A stretch of DNA of 64,000 nt from Povalibacter uvarum (GTDB lineage Bacteria > Pseudomonadota > Gammaproteobacteria > Steroidobacterales > Steroidobacteraceae). The stretch is taken from the NCBI RefSeq assembly GCF_014202975.1, contig NZ_JACHHZ010000006.1, positions 372,001-436,000 of the forward strand, read 5' to 3'. Positions 17,954 to 27,924 of the stretch are shown here, in pieces (within the stretch, counting starts at the first letter, position 1; each line of letters begins with the position of its first letter). Position numbers and translations under genes: made by a program. Below the pieces are notes generated by a model, which saw only the letters and a list, made by a program, of their open reading frames with translations, was not told the DNA's origin and searched no databases.

Positions 17954-20740
17954 TCACAGCCGATAGTTGAGACCGAGCAGGTACTGTCTTCCGTACTGCT
18001 GGAAGTCCTGCTGGCGTGTCTCGATCACCGAATAGGCGATGTACGGCTCGTTGGTGATGTTGTTCACCTGGAACAGGATCGACAGTCCCTCCAGCGCACC
18101 GCTGCTGAACTCGTAGCCGAGCTGCGCGTCGGTGATCTGATCGCCCTTCACGTACTTGAACGCACGGTCGTTGGCGAAGTTCGTCACCTCACCGATGTAC
18201 TCCGAGCGAGCGCGCGTTGCGACACGAGCGGAGAAGCCCGAGTTCTCGTAGTAGAGGGTTGCGTTCCAGACCGTTTCCGACAGGCCCGGCAGCGGAATGT
18301 TGCCGAGGCCGTTGCCGCCGGTGAACTGGTTGTTGGGCGGATCTTCGATACGGATGCTGCTCTCGGTCTGCGAGATGCTGAGGATCGCACCGAAGCCGGT
18401 GAGCGCGTCGGTGAACAACTCGCCCGTCAGCGACAACGACAGTTCCAGGCCCTTCAGGTTGCCGCCATTGCCATTCACGGGTTGCGTGAAGCGCCCGGTC
18501 GGCGAAGGTGTGACACCTGGCATGAAGTAGCCGGGAGGCAGCGTCGCCAGGAACTCGGAGAAATCGTAGTCAGCTACCGTCTGCGCGTAGATGTACGTCT
18601 TCAGATCCTTATAGAAGCCGGCGAGCGAAACGTAGGCGTTCGTGCCGAAGTACTTCTCGTAAGAGACGTCATAGGCATATGCCCGCCACGGATCGAGCTG
18701 CGGATTGCCGCCCGAGCCGCCCGGCAGGCCGGTGGCCGCGTCGTAACCCATTTCGCTCGATGCCTTCAGCTGATCCATGCGAGCGCGGGCGATTTCCTTT
18801 GCGACGCCCACACGCACCGCCTGTTCGGACGGCATCATGAACGCGAGATTGATCGCGGGCAGGACGTCGGTGTAGTCCTTGCCGTCGGAGTAAGGCACCG
18901 GAGTGCCGTTCTCGATGCGCAACGCATCGGAGCTTTGATCGGTCTGCACGACCTGCACACCGACATTGCCGCGCAACGTCACGCTCGACGAGATGTCGTG
19001 CTCGAGATTGCCCTTCAGGTAGCCGGTCGTGACCTCTTCCGTCACTGCCCAGTTCTTGCCGACCAGGTACGAGAAGCCAGGCTGATCCGGCGTGCCGTAG
19101 ACGATCGGGTTGAAGTAGTCGCGCAGAACGCCCGCGACATCCCATGCAAGCGTCGGATTCGCATTCGCGTAGGACAGATTCGTCGGCGCCAGCAGATGCT
19201 CCGCACCCACCTGGTAGTAACCGCCACCGATCGTCGACAGGCCGCCTTCCGGCTGCAGCTTGTCCTTCGTGCGATCGGAATAGTTGGCGCCCACTGCGAC
19301 GTCCTTGAGCCAGCCGCCAAACTCGCGGACCACATCGATGCGGGCCGACTTCAGTTCATCCTCGACGTGCGGGATCTTGCTGTAGCCCGAACCGTAGATC
19401 GTCGGGCCGAGGCGAACCGCGTTCGGGTCGGCATAGTTGAGATCGAAGTTCAGCGTCGGCATGTCGTCGCGGAACAGCTCGAAATAGCCGGAATCCGGAA
19501 TGTTCGAGGTGCCGCCGGCAACGTACTGCGCGTTCGTCTCGTACTGCCTTTCGTCGCGCTCGGCCTTCGAGTAGCTGACGTCGGCGATGAACGTCCACTG
19601 GCCGGCGGTCCATTTGTTGTTCCAGCCCGCGGCGATGATCTCGTCCTCGGTCTCGAACAGGAAGTTGCGGGCGAGCGGGACGCGGTTCAGCAGGTCGCCG
19701 CCGATGACCGTGTCGTCCACGATGATCGCGTTCGCGAAGCCGGGACCGGAGATCGGGTAGTTGCCCAGGTTCACTTCCAGGCTGCGCGCGTTGTCGGTCT
19801 GCTTGCGCTTCGTGTAGTAGAGATCGAGCACCGTTTCATACGATTCGCTCGGGCGCCACTGGATCGCGGCCATTGCGCCGTCGCGCTTGTTTTCGCCCAT
19901 GTCGCTGCGAACCTTCATGCCGTTCGTCACATAGACGCCCAGCGGCACTTCAGGGTGATAGTTGAATCCGTCCACCGCCGGATCGTTCGCGTGCCACGGC
20001 TCATAAGTGCCCGCGCCTTCGATCGCGAGCGGCGACTCTAGGTGCGCGAAGCCGAACGTAAAGCCGAGCGTGTTGTCGAGGAACTGATCGATGTAGGAGA
20101 AGCTGGCGCGATAGCCCATTTCATCGGAGTCCGCGCCCATGTCGTCCTGCGAGTTCATTTCGCCACGAACGTTCATCACGATGGCGCGGCTGGGCATGTC
20201 GAGCGGACGCGTCGTCCGCAGGTCGATGGTGCCGGCAAGGCCCTGCCCCACGAGCTGCGCATCCGGGGTCTTGTAGACCACGACCGAGCTGAGCAGCTCC
20301 GAGGGATACTGGTCGAACTCGATGCTGCGGTTGTCGCCGGTGCTGACCTGTTCGCGGCCGTTCAGCAGTGCAGTGGTGAATCCTGGGTCCGTGCCGCGGA
20401 GGCTGATTGCCGAGGCGCGTCCTTCCGCACGCTGCGACGTCAGGCCCGGCAAGCGGGACAGTGAGTCCGCGATGCTGGTGTCCGGCAACTTGCCGATGTC
20501 TTCCGCGGAGATTGCTTCGACGATGCTGCCGGAATCGCGCTTCAGCACGATGGCATCTTCGATGCCGTGCCGGATGCCCGTGACGACCACGGTCTCGAGT
20601 TCCTGCGTCGAGGCCTCCGCGGCGATGGCGGTGTTCATGCCCAATGACAGGACGAGTGCGCAACTCATCCATGCCGCCGGGTGCTTCGCGAGTGCCCGCC
20701 GCACTGCACCTGCGATCTGCGTCTGCGTAGAAGTATTCAT
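17954..20740 (-). CDS. TonB-dependent outer-membrane receptor, alpha-glucan locus
   Basis: About 928 residues from the ATG at 20740 (an ATG at 20746 is also in frame, but GGGGGA is better spaced to the second). Signal sequence, then a plug (ELETVVVTGIRHGIEDAI, TonB-box-like ETVVV; EAISAEDIGKLPDTSIADSLSRLPGL) and a 22-strand-type barrel ending in QYLLGLNYRL, with terminal aromatic/leucine signature. It belongs to the large receptors used by xanthomonads for carbohydrates. It lies directly upstream of the amylase gene and directly downstream of the GH97 gene, so it is probably a starch/maltodextrin receptor. No STN domain. Confidence 0.92.
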   Translation of the reverse strand: MNTSTQTQIAGAVRRALAKHPAAWMSCALVLSLGMNTAIAAEASTQELETVVVTGIRHGIEDAIVLKRDSGSIVEAISAEDIGKLPDTSIADSLSRLPGLTSQRAEGRASAISLRGTDPGFTTALLNGREQVSTGDNRSIEFDQYPSELLSSVVVYKTPDAQLVGQGLAGTIDLRTTRPLDMPSRAIVMNVRGEMNSQDDMGADSDEMGYRASFSYIDQFLDNTLGFTFGFAHLESPLAIEGAGTYEPWHANDPAVDGFNYHPEVPLGVYVTNGMKVRSDMGENKRDGAMAAIQWRPSESYETVLDLYYTKRKQTDNARSLEVNLGNYPISGPGFANAIIVDDTVIGGDLLNRVPLARNFLFETEDEIIAAGWNNKWTAGQWTFIADVSYSKAERDERQYETNAQYVAGGTSNIPDSGYFELFRDDMPTLNFDLNYADPNAVRLGPTIYGSGYSKIPHVEDELKSARIDVVREFGGWLKDVAVGANYSDRTKDKLQPEGGLSTIGGGYYQVGAEHLLAPTNLSYANANPTLAWDVAGVLRDYFNPIVYGTPDQPGFSYLVGKNWAVTEEVTTGYLKGNLEHDISSSVTLRGNVGVQVVQTDQSSDALRIENGTPVPYSDGKDYTDVLPAINLAFMMPSEQAVRVGVAKEIARARMDQLKASSEMGYDAATGLPGGSGGNPQLDPWRAYAYDVSYEKYFGTNAYVSLAGFYKDLKTYIYAQTVADYDFSEFLATLPPGYFMPGVTPSPTGRFTQPVNGNGGNLKGLELSLSLTGELFTDALTGFGAILSISQTESSIRIEDPPNNQFTGGNGLGNIPLPGLSETVWNATLYYENSGFSARVATRARSEYIGEVTNFANDRAFKYVKGDQITDAQLGYEFSSGALEGLSILFQVNNITNEPYIAYSVIETRQQDFQQYGRQYLLGLNYRL

Positions 20741-20813
20741 CGTCATTCCCCCATTTACGGACGGCGCCTGCGAGCGCCAGTAGATTCATCGGATCGAAGT
20801 AAAGAACCTGTTG

Positions 20814-22862
20814 TCAGCGCTTCCCTGCTGCGAATCGAATTGCCGCGCCGCCGCCGGCTGCGAGCGGCAGTGTCAATGTGTCATCGCGCGTCACATCACG
20901 CGTCTCGATGGCGATGGCATGCGGATTGGTGCGCCAGTCCGCACCGTCGCCGTCGCGATAGATCTGCGCCCGGTAGCGACGACCCGCATCGAGAAAGTCG
21001 AGCTTCACCGTCAGCGTGCGGGCGTTCTCGTCGGTGACGCTGCCGAGATACCAGTCGTCGCTGTTGCGGTCCTTGCGGGCGACCGTCGCGAAATCACCGA
21101 CCTCGCCATTGATGCCCCGCGTCTCCGCCCAATCGGTCGGCACGTCCTTGATGAACTGGAAAGGCTTCGGATAGCGCGCGTAGTTCTCGGGAAGATCCGC
21201 GGCCATCTGGATCGGGCTGTAGAGCACGACGTACTGCGCGAGCTGCTTCGCGGTCGTGGACTGGATCGGTTGCCCGCCTTTGCCGACGAGGCTCAACACA
21301 CCCGGCGTGAAATCCATCGGGCCGGCGAGCATGCGGGTGTACACGAGAATCGGTTCGTGCTCGGGCGGATTCGGCGGCGAACCCCAGGCGTTGTATTCCA
21401 TGCCGCGTGCCCCTTCGCGAGCAACCCAGTTCGGGTAGGTACGACGCAGCCCCGTGTCCTTGATCGGCTCATGCGCGTTGATTGCGATGCGTCGCTTCGC
21501 CGCTTCCGTCACGACCTTCAGGTGATGACGCGACATGACCTGGCCGTCGTGCCATTCGAAGCGGGTCGTGCCGTCCGCGGCCTTCGCCTTCACGCCACCT
21601 GCGTCGGCAACGTAGCCCGTCTTGACGGAATCGATGCCGAGGCGCTGGTAGAGGTCGAGGCCCGCTTCCAGCTGCGCCTCGTAGTGAGCGATGTTCGCCG
21701 ACGTCTCGTGATGGCCGATCAGGCGCACGCCCTTCTTCTTCGCGTACGCAGCGAGCGCTTCGATGTCGAAGTCCGGATACGGCTCGGTGAAGCTGAAGGT
21801 CTCGCCGTTCGCGAACCAGTCGCCTTCCCAGCCCTTGTTCCAGCCTTCGACGAGAACGCCGCGAAAGCCGTTCTTCGCCGCGAAGTCGATCATGCCCTTC
21901 GTGTTCGCCGTCGTCGCACCGTGATTGGGGCCCGCTTCCCACGTCTGCGTGCCCAGGTGCATGCCCCACCAGATCCCGACGTACTTGAACGGCTTGACCC
22001 ACGACACGTCGCCGAGCTTGTTCGGCTCGTTGAGATTCAGGATCAGATCGGACATCAGCAGCGCCGATGCGTTGTCGCCGATCTGCAGCGTTCGCCACGG
22101 GGTGTTGAATGGCGCGCTGCGGACGACCTTCGGGCCCGACGACGATGGCGACAGATTCGCCTTCAGTCGCTGGCCGCTGACGCGACGCAGCCACATCGCC
22201 GAATAGTCGACTAGCGCCGCTTCGTGGAATGCGATGTGCAGCCCATCCTTCGTGCGGATCGTGACTGGCGTATGCGCCTGGCCGATGTTCTCGAGCGCCG
22301 TCGTGTTGTAGAGATATTCGTAGCGGTTCCATTCGCCCGCGGGAATCCACCATGCTGTCGCAGGATCGACGACAGCAAATTCGGTGAGCTCATCGATGAT
22401 CGCCACGCGCTTGAGCGAAGCCTGGTCCGGGAACTCATAGCGAAATCCCACGCCGTCGTCATAGACACGGAAGACCACGTCGAGACTGCGCTTGAGCGGC
22501 GTCTTCTCCGTCAGGCGGACCTTCAGCTCGTTGAAATGGTTGCGGATGAACCGGCGCTCGCCCCACGGTTGTTCCCATGTGTCGTCGCTGCCGCGCGTCG
22601 CTTGCGATTCGATCCGGAAGTTGCGCTCGAGCTTCGGCGCGTCGGCAAGAATGAAGCCGAGACGGGATTCTTCGATGAGAGGGCGACCGTTGCGGGCGAT
22701 CGTGTACTCGGGGCGACCTTCGCCGTTCACGCTGACGCTCACGCTGAGCACACCGCCCGGCGATGCGATCGACGCGCGATTCTCCTCAGCTGCGTATGCC
22801 GACGCGTGCAGAGCGACGATCGCGAGCACGACGAGCCGGCGGATTCCGCAAGCGAATCTCAT
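20814..22862 (-). CDS. GH97 alpha-glucosidase-like, exported
   Basis: 682 residues with a signal peptide (VVLAIVALHASAYAA). It carries GH97 motifs: an N-terminal super-sandwich domain (to about 280), the (beta/alpha)8 barrel with GVLVEGWNKGWEGDW, GHHET, NAHEPIKDTGLRR and REGARGMEYNAWG, and a C-terminal sheet domain. The glutamates in HHET, AHEP and EGARGxE correspond to catalytic and calcium-linked residues of the inverting SusB-type alpha-glucosidases (established family knowledge), so an inverting alpha-glucosidase of the periplasm is likely. A CG-centred palindrome is 63 bases before the start codon and recurs before the adjacent GH13 gene. A paralog is at 54.8-56.9 kb. Confidence 0.92.
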   Translation of the reverse strand: MRFACGIRRLVVLAIVALHASAYAAEENRASIASPGGVLSVSVSVNGEGRPEYTIARNGRPLIEESRLGFILADAPKLERNFRIESQATRGSDDTWEQPWGERRFIRNHFNELKVRLTEKTPLKRSLDVVFRVYDDGVGFRYEFPDQASLKRVAIIDELTEFAVVDPATAWWIPAGEWNRYEYLYNTTALENIGQAHTPVTIRTKDGLHIAFHEAALVDYSAMWLRRVSGQRLKANLSPSSSGPKVVRSAPFNTPWRTLQIGDNASALLMSDLILNLNEPNKLGDVSWVKPFKYVGIWWGMHLGTQTWEAGPNHGATTANTKGMIDFAAKNGFRGVLVEGWNKGWEGDWFANGETFSFTEPYPDFDIEALAAYAKKKGVRLIGHHETSANIAHYEAQLEAGLDLYQRLGIDSVKTGYVADAGGVKAKAADGTTRFEWHDGQVMSRHHLKVVTEAAKRRIAINAHEPIKDTGLRRTYPNWVAREGARGMEYNAWGSPPNPPEHEPILVYTRMLAGPMDFTPGVLSLVGKGGQPIQSTTAKQLAQYVVLYSPIQMAADLPENYARYPKPFQFIKDVPTDWAETRGINGEVGDFATVARKDRNSDDWYLGSVTDENARTLTVKLDFLDAGRRYRAQIYRDGDGADWRTNPHAIAIETRDVTRDDTLTLPLAAGGGAAIRFAAGKR

Positions 22863-22923
22863 GCATCCCCCTTTCTTCGAATGGCGGTCATCGTAGGACC
22901 GCCGTGCGAGCGGGAACAATGCC

Positions 22924-22940
22924 CTGCATACGTATTCATG
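22924..22940. promoter_or_regulatory. CG-centred palindromic operator before GH97
   Basis: CTGCATACGTATTCATG, whose core TGCATACGTATTCA is a near-perfect inverted repeat centred on CG, is typical of LacI-family operators. The same 17 bases occur at 24674-24690 before the GH13 alpha-glucosidase gene. Location 62-78 bases upstream of the GH97 ATG suggests repression at the promoter. Confidence 0.72.
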
Positions 22941-22997
22941 ATCCGTCGCGATTCGCAAAATCGATTCGGGAACTGCGTAGGGGCCTTCGTCATAACG

Positions 22998-24605
<1,608 letters not shown>

Positions 24606-24673
24606 GTCGTCCCCCAAACATCATCGTTGTTCGGGGCGAAGCTTAGTCACTCAGCAGCTGGGAGTTCGAGGGG

Positions 24674-24690
24674 CTGCATACGTATTCATG
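24674..24690. promoter_or_regulatory. CG-centred palindromic operator before GH13 alpha-glucosidase
   Basis: Second copy of CTGCATACGTATTCATG, identical over all 17 bases to the one at 22924-22940. It lies 69-85 bases before the GH13 ATG at 24605 and adjacent to the heptad-repeat element. LacI-family binding is inferred from symmetry around CG. Confidence 0.72.
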
Positions 24691-24697
24691 GAAGCCT

Positions 24698-24800
24698 GCT
24701 AGCCACTAGCCAGCTAGCCGGTAGCCGGTAGCCAGAGGAAGAAGGCAGAGGCTCTCTCTTTGTCTGGCTAGCGGCTAATGGCTAGCAGGCTAGTGGCTAG
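24698..24800. repeat. Inverted repeat made of 7-base units (NNTAGCC), element A
   Basis: The left arm reads as five 7-base units (CTAGCCA CTAGCCA GCTAGCC GGTAGCC GGTAGCC) followed by AGAGG; the right arm, read on the minus strand, also has five such units (CTAGCCA CTAGCCT GCTAGCC ATTAGCC GCTAGCC) followed by AGAC. The two arms can fold into a long imperfect hairpin with the spacer between 24741 and 24758. The outermost unit of the right arm contains TAG, the stop codon of the aldose epimerase gene. A related element is at 54697-54815. Confidence 0.7.
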
Positions 24801-25957
24801 TTCGTAGTGAACGCGTACACCGTCCTCGACTCGTACTTCTCGCCCGGCCGCAGTGTCGTGGCCGGGAATTCCGGCTTGTTGGGCGAGTCCGGATAGTGCT
24901 GCGTTTCCAGGCAGAACGCGCCACGCTTGTTGTAGATGCGCCCGCCCTTGCCGAGTTTTCCGTCGAGATGATTGGCTGTGTAGAGCTGCACGCCGGGTTC
25001 AGTAGTCACGACTTCCATCACTCGTCCGGACTTCGGCTCGGTGACACGTGCGGCGACCTTCATGCCGGGGCCCTGGCGATTGATGACGAAGTTGTGGTCG
25101 TAGCCGCCGCCGAGGCGGATCTGCTCGTTGTCCGCATCGATACGCGCACCGATCGGTGTGCTCGTGCGGAAATCCAGCGGTGTTCCCTCGACGCTGACCG
25201 GCGCGCCGAGGGGGATCAGATCCTTGTCGACGGCGCTGTAGTTGTCCGCGTTCACGTAGAGCTCGTGACCGAGCACATCGCCTGATCCGTCGCCTGCGAG
25301 ATTGAAATAGGAGTGCTGCGTGAGATTGACCACCGTCGGCTTGTCCGTGGTGGCCTCGTAGTCGATGGCGAGCTCGTTCGCTTTCGTCAGCGTGTAGGTC
25401 ACCTTCACCGACAGCGTTCCCGGGAACCCTTCGTCGCCATCTGGGCTCGTGTGCGTGAAGATCACGCCGACGTCGCCGTCCTTCTCGAACGTCTGGCCGG
25501 CCCACACGACCTTGTCGAAGCCTTTCAGGCCGCCGTGCAACGAGTTCGGGCCGTTGTTGGCCGCGAGCTTGTAGGTCTGTTCGTCGATCGCGAACTGCGC
25601 GCCGCCGATGCGATTTCCATAGCGGCCGATGATCGCGCCGAAGTACGAGCCGTCCTTGAGATAGCCTTCGAGCGTGTCGTAGCCGAGCACGACGTCGGCG
25701 AACTTTCCCTTGTTGTCGCGGACTTTCAGCGACGTGATGATGCCGCCGTAGGAGATTGCTGTGGCGCTCGTTCCTGATGGGTTCGTCAGCGTGAACGCCT
25801 CGACGGCAGTCCCATCCGGAAGTGTGCCGAACGGTGCACGACTCACGACGCCCTGCGCAATCGTCGTTGGCTGAGAGGTCGCGGGAGGCTTGTCGCAGCC
25901 CGACACAAACGTCAACGCGAGCAACAATGCAGGGACAACCGGACGAAATGCAGTCAT
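24797..25957 (-). CDS. galM: Aldose 1-epimerase (galactose mutarotase), lipoprotein
   Basis: 386 residues. The signal LLLALTFVSGCDKP has a lipobox ending at Cys21, so this mutarotase is periplasmic and membrane-anchored rather than cytosolic as in E. coli. Family motifs: GRYGNRIGGAQFAIDEQTYKLAANNGPNSLHGG, NLTQHSYFNLAGD (catalytic His) and the late FCLETQHYPDSPNKPEFP (catalytic Glu region). It interconverts alpha and beta anomers of sugars released by the neighbouring glucosidases. Stop codon TAG belongs to a heptad-repeat element. Promoter region 25958-26063 has no operator copy that I can see. Confidence 0.92.
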   Translation of the reverse strand: MTAFRPVVPALLLALTFVSGCDKPPATSQPTTIAQGVVSRAPFGTLPDGTAVEAFTLTNPSGTSATAISYGGIITSLKVRDNKGKFADVVLGYDTLEGYLKDGSYFGAIIGRYGNRIGGAQFAIDEQTYKLAANNGPNSLHGGLKGFDKVVWAGQTFEKDGDVGVIFTHTSPDGDEGFPGTLSVKVTYTLTKANELAIDYEATTDKPTVVNLTQHSYFNLAGDGSGDVLGHELYVNADNYSAVDKDLIPLGAPVSVEGTPLDFRTSTPIGARIDADNEQIRLGGGYDHNFVINRQGPGMKVAARVTEPKSGRVMEVVTTEPGVQLYTANHLDGKLGKGGRIYNKRGAFCLETQHYPDSPNKPEFPATTLRPGEKYESRTVYAFTTN

Positions 25958-26063
25958 GAGCGCCCTCTTGGTGGGACTGTCCCTCGGTGGGACATTATGG
26001 GCGCCTCTTATATCTGATCCTGTCCGGCGTTGTCACGGCGCCGGGTCGCGAGCGGGCCATTCG

Positions 26064-26783
26064 TCAGGAGAAGCCGAGCCACGCGAGGAGATCCATGGCG
26101 GAGGACGTGATGCCGGTCGCGCCGGCGCGTTTCGCCGCAGCCTCGTGAGCGGTGGCGCCGCGTCTCGAGCAGTAGATATAGATCGGCGTGGACTTGTCCT
26201 CGGCGCGGATCAGTTCGACCAGCTTCAGGCCGGCATCCGGTACCGAGCGCTGATCCTCCGTCCGGCCCATGTCCGAGATGATCGCGTCGATGCCGCCGCG
26301 ATGAAAGAAGCGCAACGCTTCGCTGGTGCTCGTCGCAATGACGACATCGGTCCCGCGTTCTTTCAGGGTCGCCGCGAGCTGAGCGTTGTTGGCGGGATAG
26401 TCATCGACCCACAGGACGCGCGTCAGCGCACGGGGCGAGGGCGCCGGCGATACGGCAGGTCCGGGTGCCGGCCTCGCGGGCACTGATCCAGCAAAAGCCG
26501 GCTGATCAGGGATGGCCAGTGGCGGCTGGGGAGCAAGGGCCGGCGACCGCGAACGCTCCATCTCCAGCACTTTCTGCTGCAGGTCCGCGATGAGCCTGCG
26601 CTGCTGTTCGGTGGCCTCCTCGACCGTCACTTGCGTGCCGGCGACGTTTATCGAGAACTTCCGCTGCTTCAGGGTGAGCAGCAGCTCGCGCAGCGTGGGC
26701 CCGAACATGGTGATGAGCACGAGAAACAGGAGCGGCCAGATCAGGGATGCACTGGCGGATATCACGGCGGAGAGTTGATCCAT
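26064..26783 (-). CDS. Membrane-anchored receiver-domain protein without output domain
   Basis: 239 residues. One transmembrane segment near the start (SLIWPLLFLVLITMFGP, 13-29), a short charged segment (FSINVAGTQVTVEEATEQ), a coiled coil (about 56-78), a Pro/Ala-rich linker (80-118), then a CheY-like receiver: acidic pair D127/D128 in VLWVDDYP, phosphoacceptor-position D171 in IISDMG, and IYIYCSRRG in the Thr/Ser position. The conserved Lys of receivers is absent: the GATGITSS segment has Ser where Lys is expected (position 228). There is no DNA-binding or enzymatic output. It lies between the epimerase and NagX genes, but with 59- and 106-base gaps, and no histidine kinase gene is near. Confidence 0.72.
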   Translation of the reverse strand: MDQLSAVISASASLIWPLLFLVLITMFGPTLRELLLTLKQRKFSINVAGTQVTVEEATEQQRRLIADLQQKVLEMERSRSPALAPQPPLAIPDQPAFAGSVPARPAPGPAVSPAPSPRALTRVLWVDDYPANNAQLAATLKERGTDVVIATSTSEALRFFHRGGIDAIISDMGRTEDQRSVPDAGLKLVELIRAEDKSTPIYIYCSRRGATAHEAAAKRAGATGITSSAMDLLAWLGFS

Positions 26784-26841
26784 GACGCCCTCACGAACGG
26801 TGAAGCGACTGGGAGTTCGCACCTCGTCATGCCCGACGGCG

Positions 26842-27921
26842 CTAGATCTTCACCACCCAGCCGCGTTTCAGCAACGCGAGCATGGCCCAGGCGATGAGGC
26901 CGAGAAATAGCCCGATAGGGAGGATGAGCGCGCCCTGGGCGCCCAGGAATCCGGTGCCGGCGACGTAGACGGCATCGAAGCTCTTCCAGTTGAGCAAGCC
27001 CGACGCCAGATAGTGCAGCACGTACGCTGCAATCGCGTTCACGCCGAACGCGATGCATACCTGCGTTCCCGGCGGACGGTGGCCGCGTTTGTCGACCCAC
27101 TCGTGCAACGCACCGAGCAGCATTGCGGTGATGCCGCTCGTCAACAGCACGAAGCTCATCGACCACAGGTCCTTGCTCACTGGAATAACCAGCGAGAGAG
27201 ACCCTCCCGTGACGATCAGTACCGCGCCAGACACGATGAGCTGGCGTACCGCACCTGGTGATGAAAGCGCTCGCCCAGCGACCACACCGAGCAGCGCCTG
27301 AGCGATTGCGGGAATCGTGCTCAGCAAACCTTCAGGGTCGTAGCCCAACGCCCCTTGCACATATATATGTGTGCCCAGAATCTGCCGATCCAGCCAGCCC
27401 TCGAGATTGGCGCCCGGCAAGTACAGATTCGCGGGCGTGCCGTCCGGCAAGGGAACAATGCAGAGCAGCGAGTAGCCGAGCAGTGCAGTGATTGCAGTCC
27501 ACACGATCTGACGCGTCGAAAGCAGCAACTGCAGTGGCGCGACGACAGCGAACACGAGACCTATGCGCTGCAGGACACCCAGCCAGCGGAAATGGTATGT
27601 GTCGTAGTCCGTTAGCCAGTAGATGTTGGTGAGAAGGATGCCGATGACGATCAGCCGCAGCGCTCTCGCGGCAATCCGGCGTGCGGTGATCGTATCGAGG
27701 CCGCTCTCCGCTCGCATCGACAACGCGACGGAGACGCCGACGATGAAGATGAAGGCGGGAAAGACGACGTCCGCGAGCGTGAGGCCGATCCAGTGCGAAT
27801 GCAGAAGTGGAGCCGGCACGGGATAGCGCTGCAGGCCGGCAGCAGAGTTGACGATGATCATGCCGATCACCGTCAGGCCTCGCAGAATATCGAGTGACTC
27901 GATTCGGTCTGACGCCCGCAT
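26842..27921 (-). CDS. nagX: NagX-like transmembrane acyltransferase (HGSNAT/DUF5009 type)
   Basis: 359 residues with about ten hydrophobic helices. The N-terminus RIESLDILRGLTVIGMIIVNSAAG and the HSHWIGLTLADVVFPAFIFIVGVSVAL segment (conserved His-Trp and Asp) match the heparan-alpha-glucosaminide N-acetyltransferase family, called NagX in GlcNAc operons of Xanthomonas and Alteromonadales. In those clusters it is thought to work on aminosugars at the inner membrane (family knowledge; reaction not demonstrated in this host). It starts 3 bases after the NagE stop codon, so it is cotranscribed with the PTS genes. Confidence 0.87.
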   Translation of the reverse strand: MRASDRIESLDILRGLTVIGMIIVNSAAGLQRYPVPAPLLHSHWIGLTLADVVFPAFIFIVGVSVALSMRAESGLDTITARRIAARALRLIVIGILLTNIYWLTDYDTYHFRWLGVLQRIGLVFAVVAPLQLLLSTRQIVWTAITALLGYSLLCIVPLPDGTPANLYLPGANLEGWLDRQILGTHIYVQGALGYDPEGLLSTIPAIAQALLGVVAGRALSSPGAVRQLIVSGAVLIVTGGSLSLVIPVSKDLWSMSFVLLTSGITAMLLGALHEWVDKRGHRPPGTQVCIAFGVNAIAAYVLHYLASGLLNWKSFDAVYVAGTGFLGAQGALILPIGLFLGLIAWAMLALLKRGWVVKI

Positions 27922-27924
27922 TCT

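Noticed and set aside
24698-24800. Reading the heptad element as a CRISPR array or simple microsatellite
   Set aside because: Units are 7 bases without spacers of constant length, and they form two opposed arms with a shared core, so neither explanation fits.
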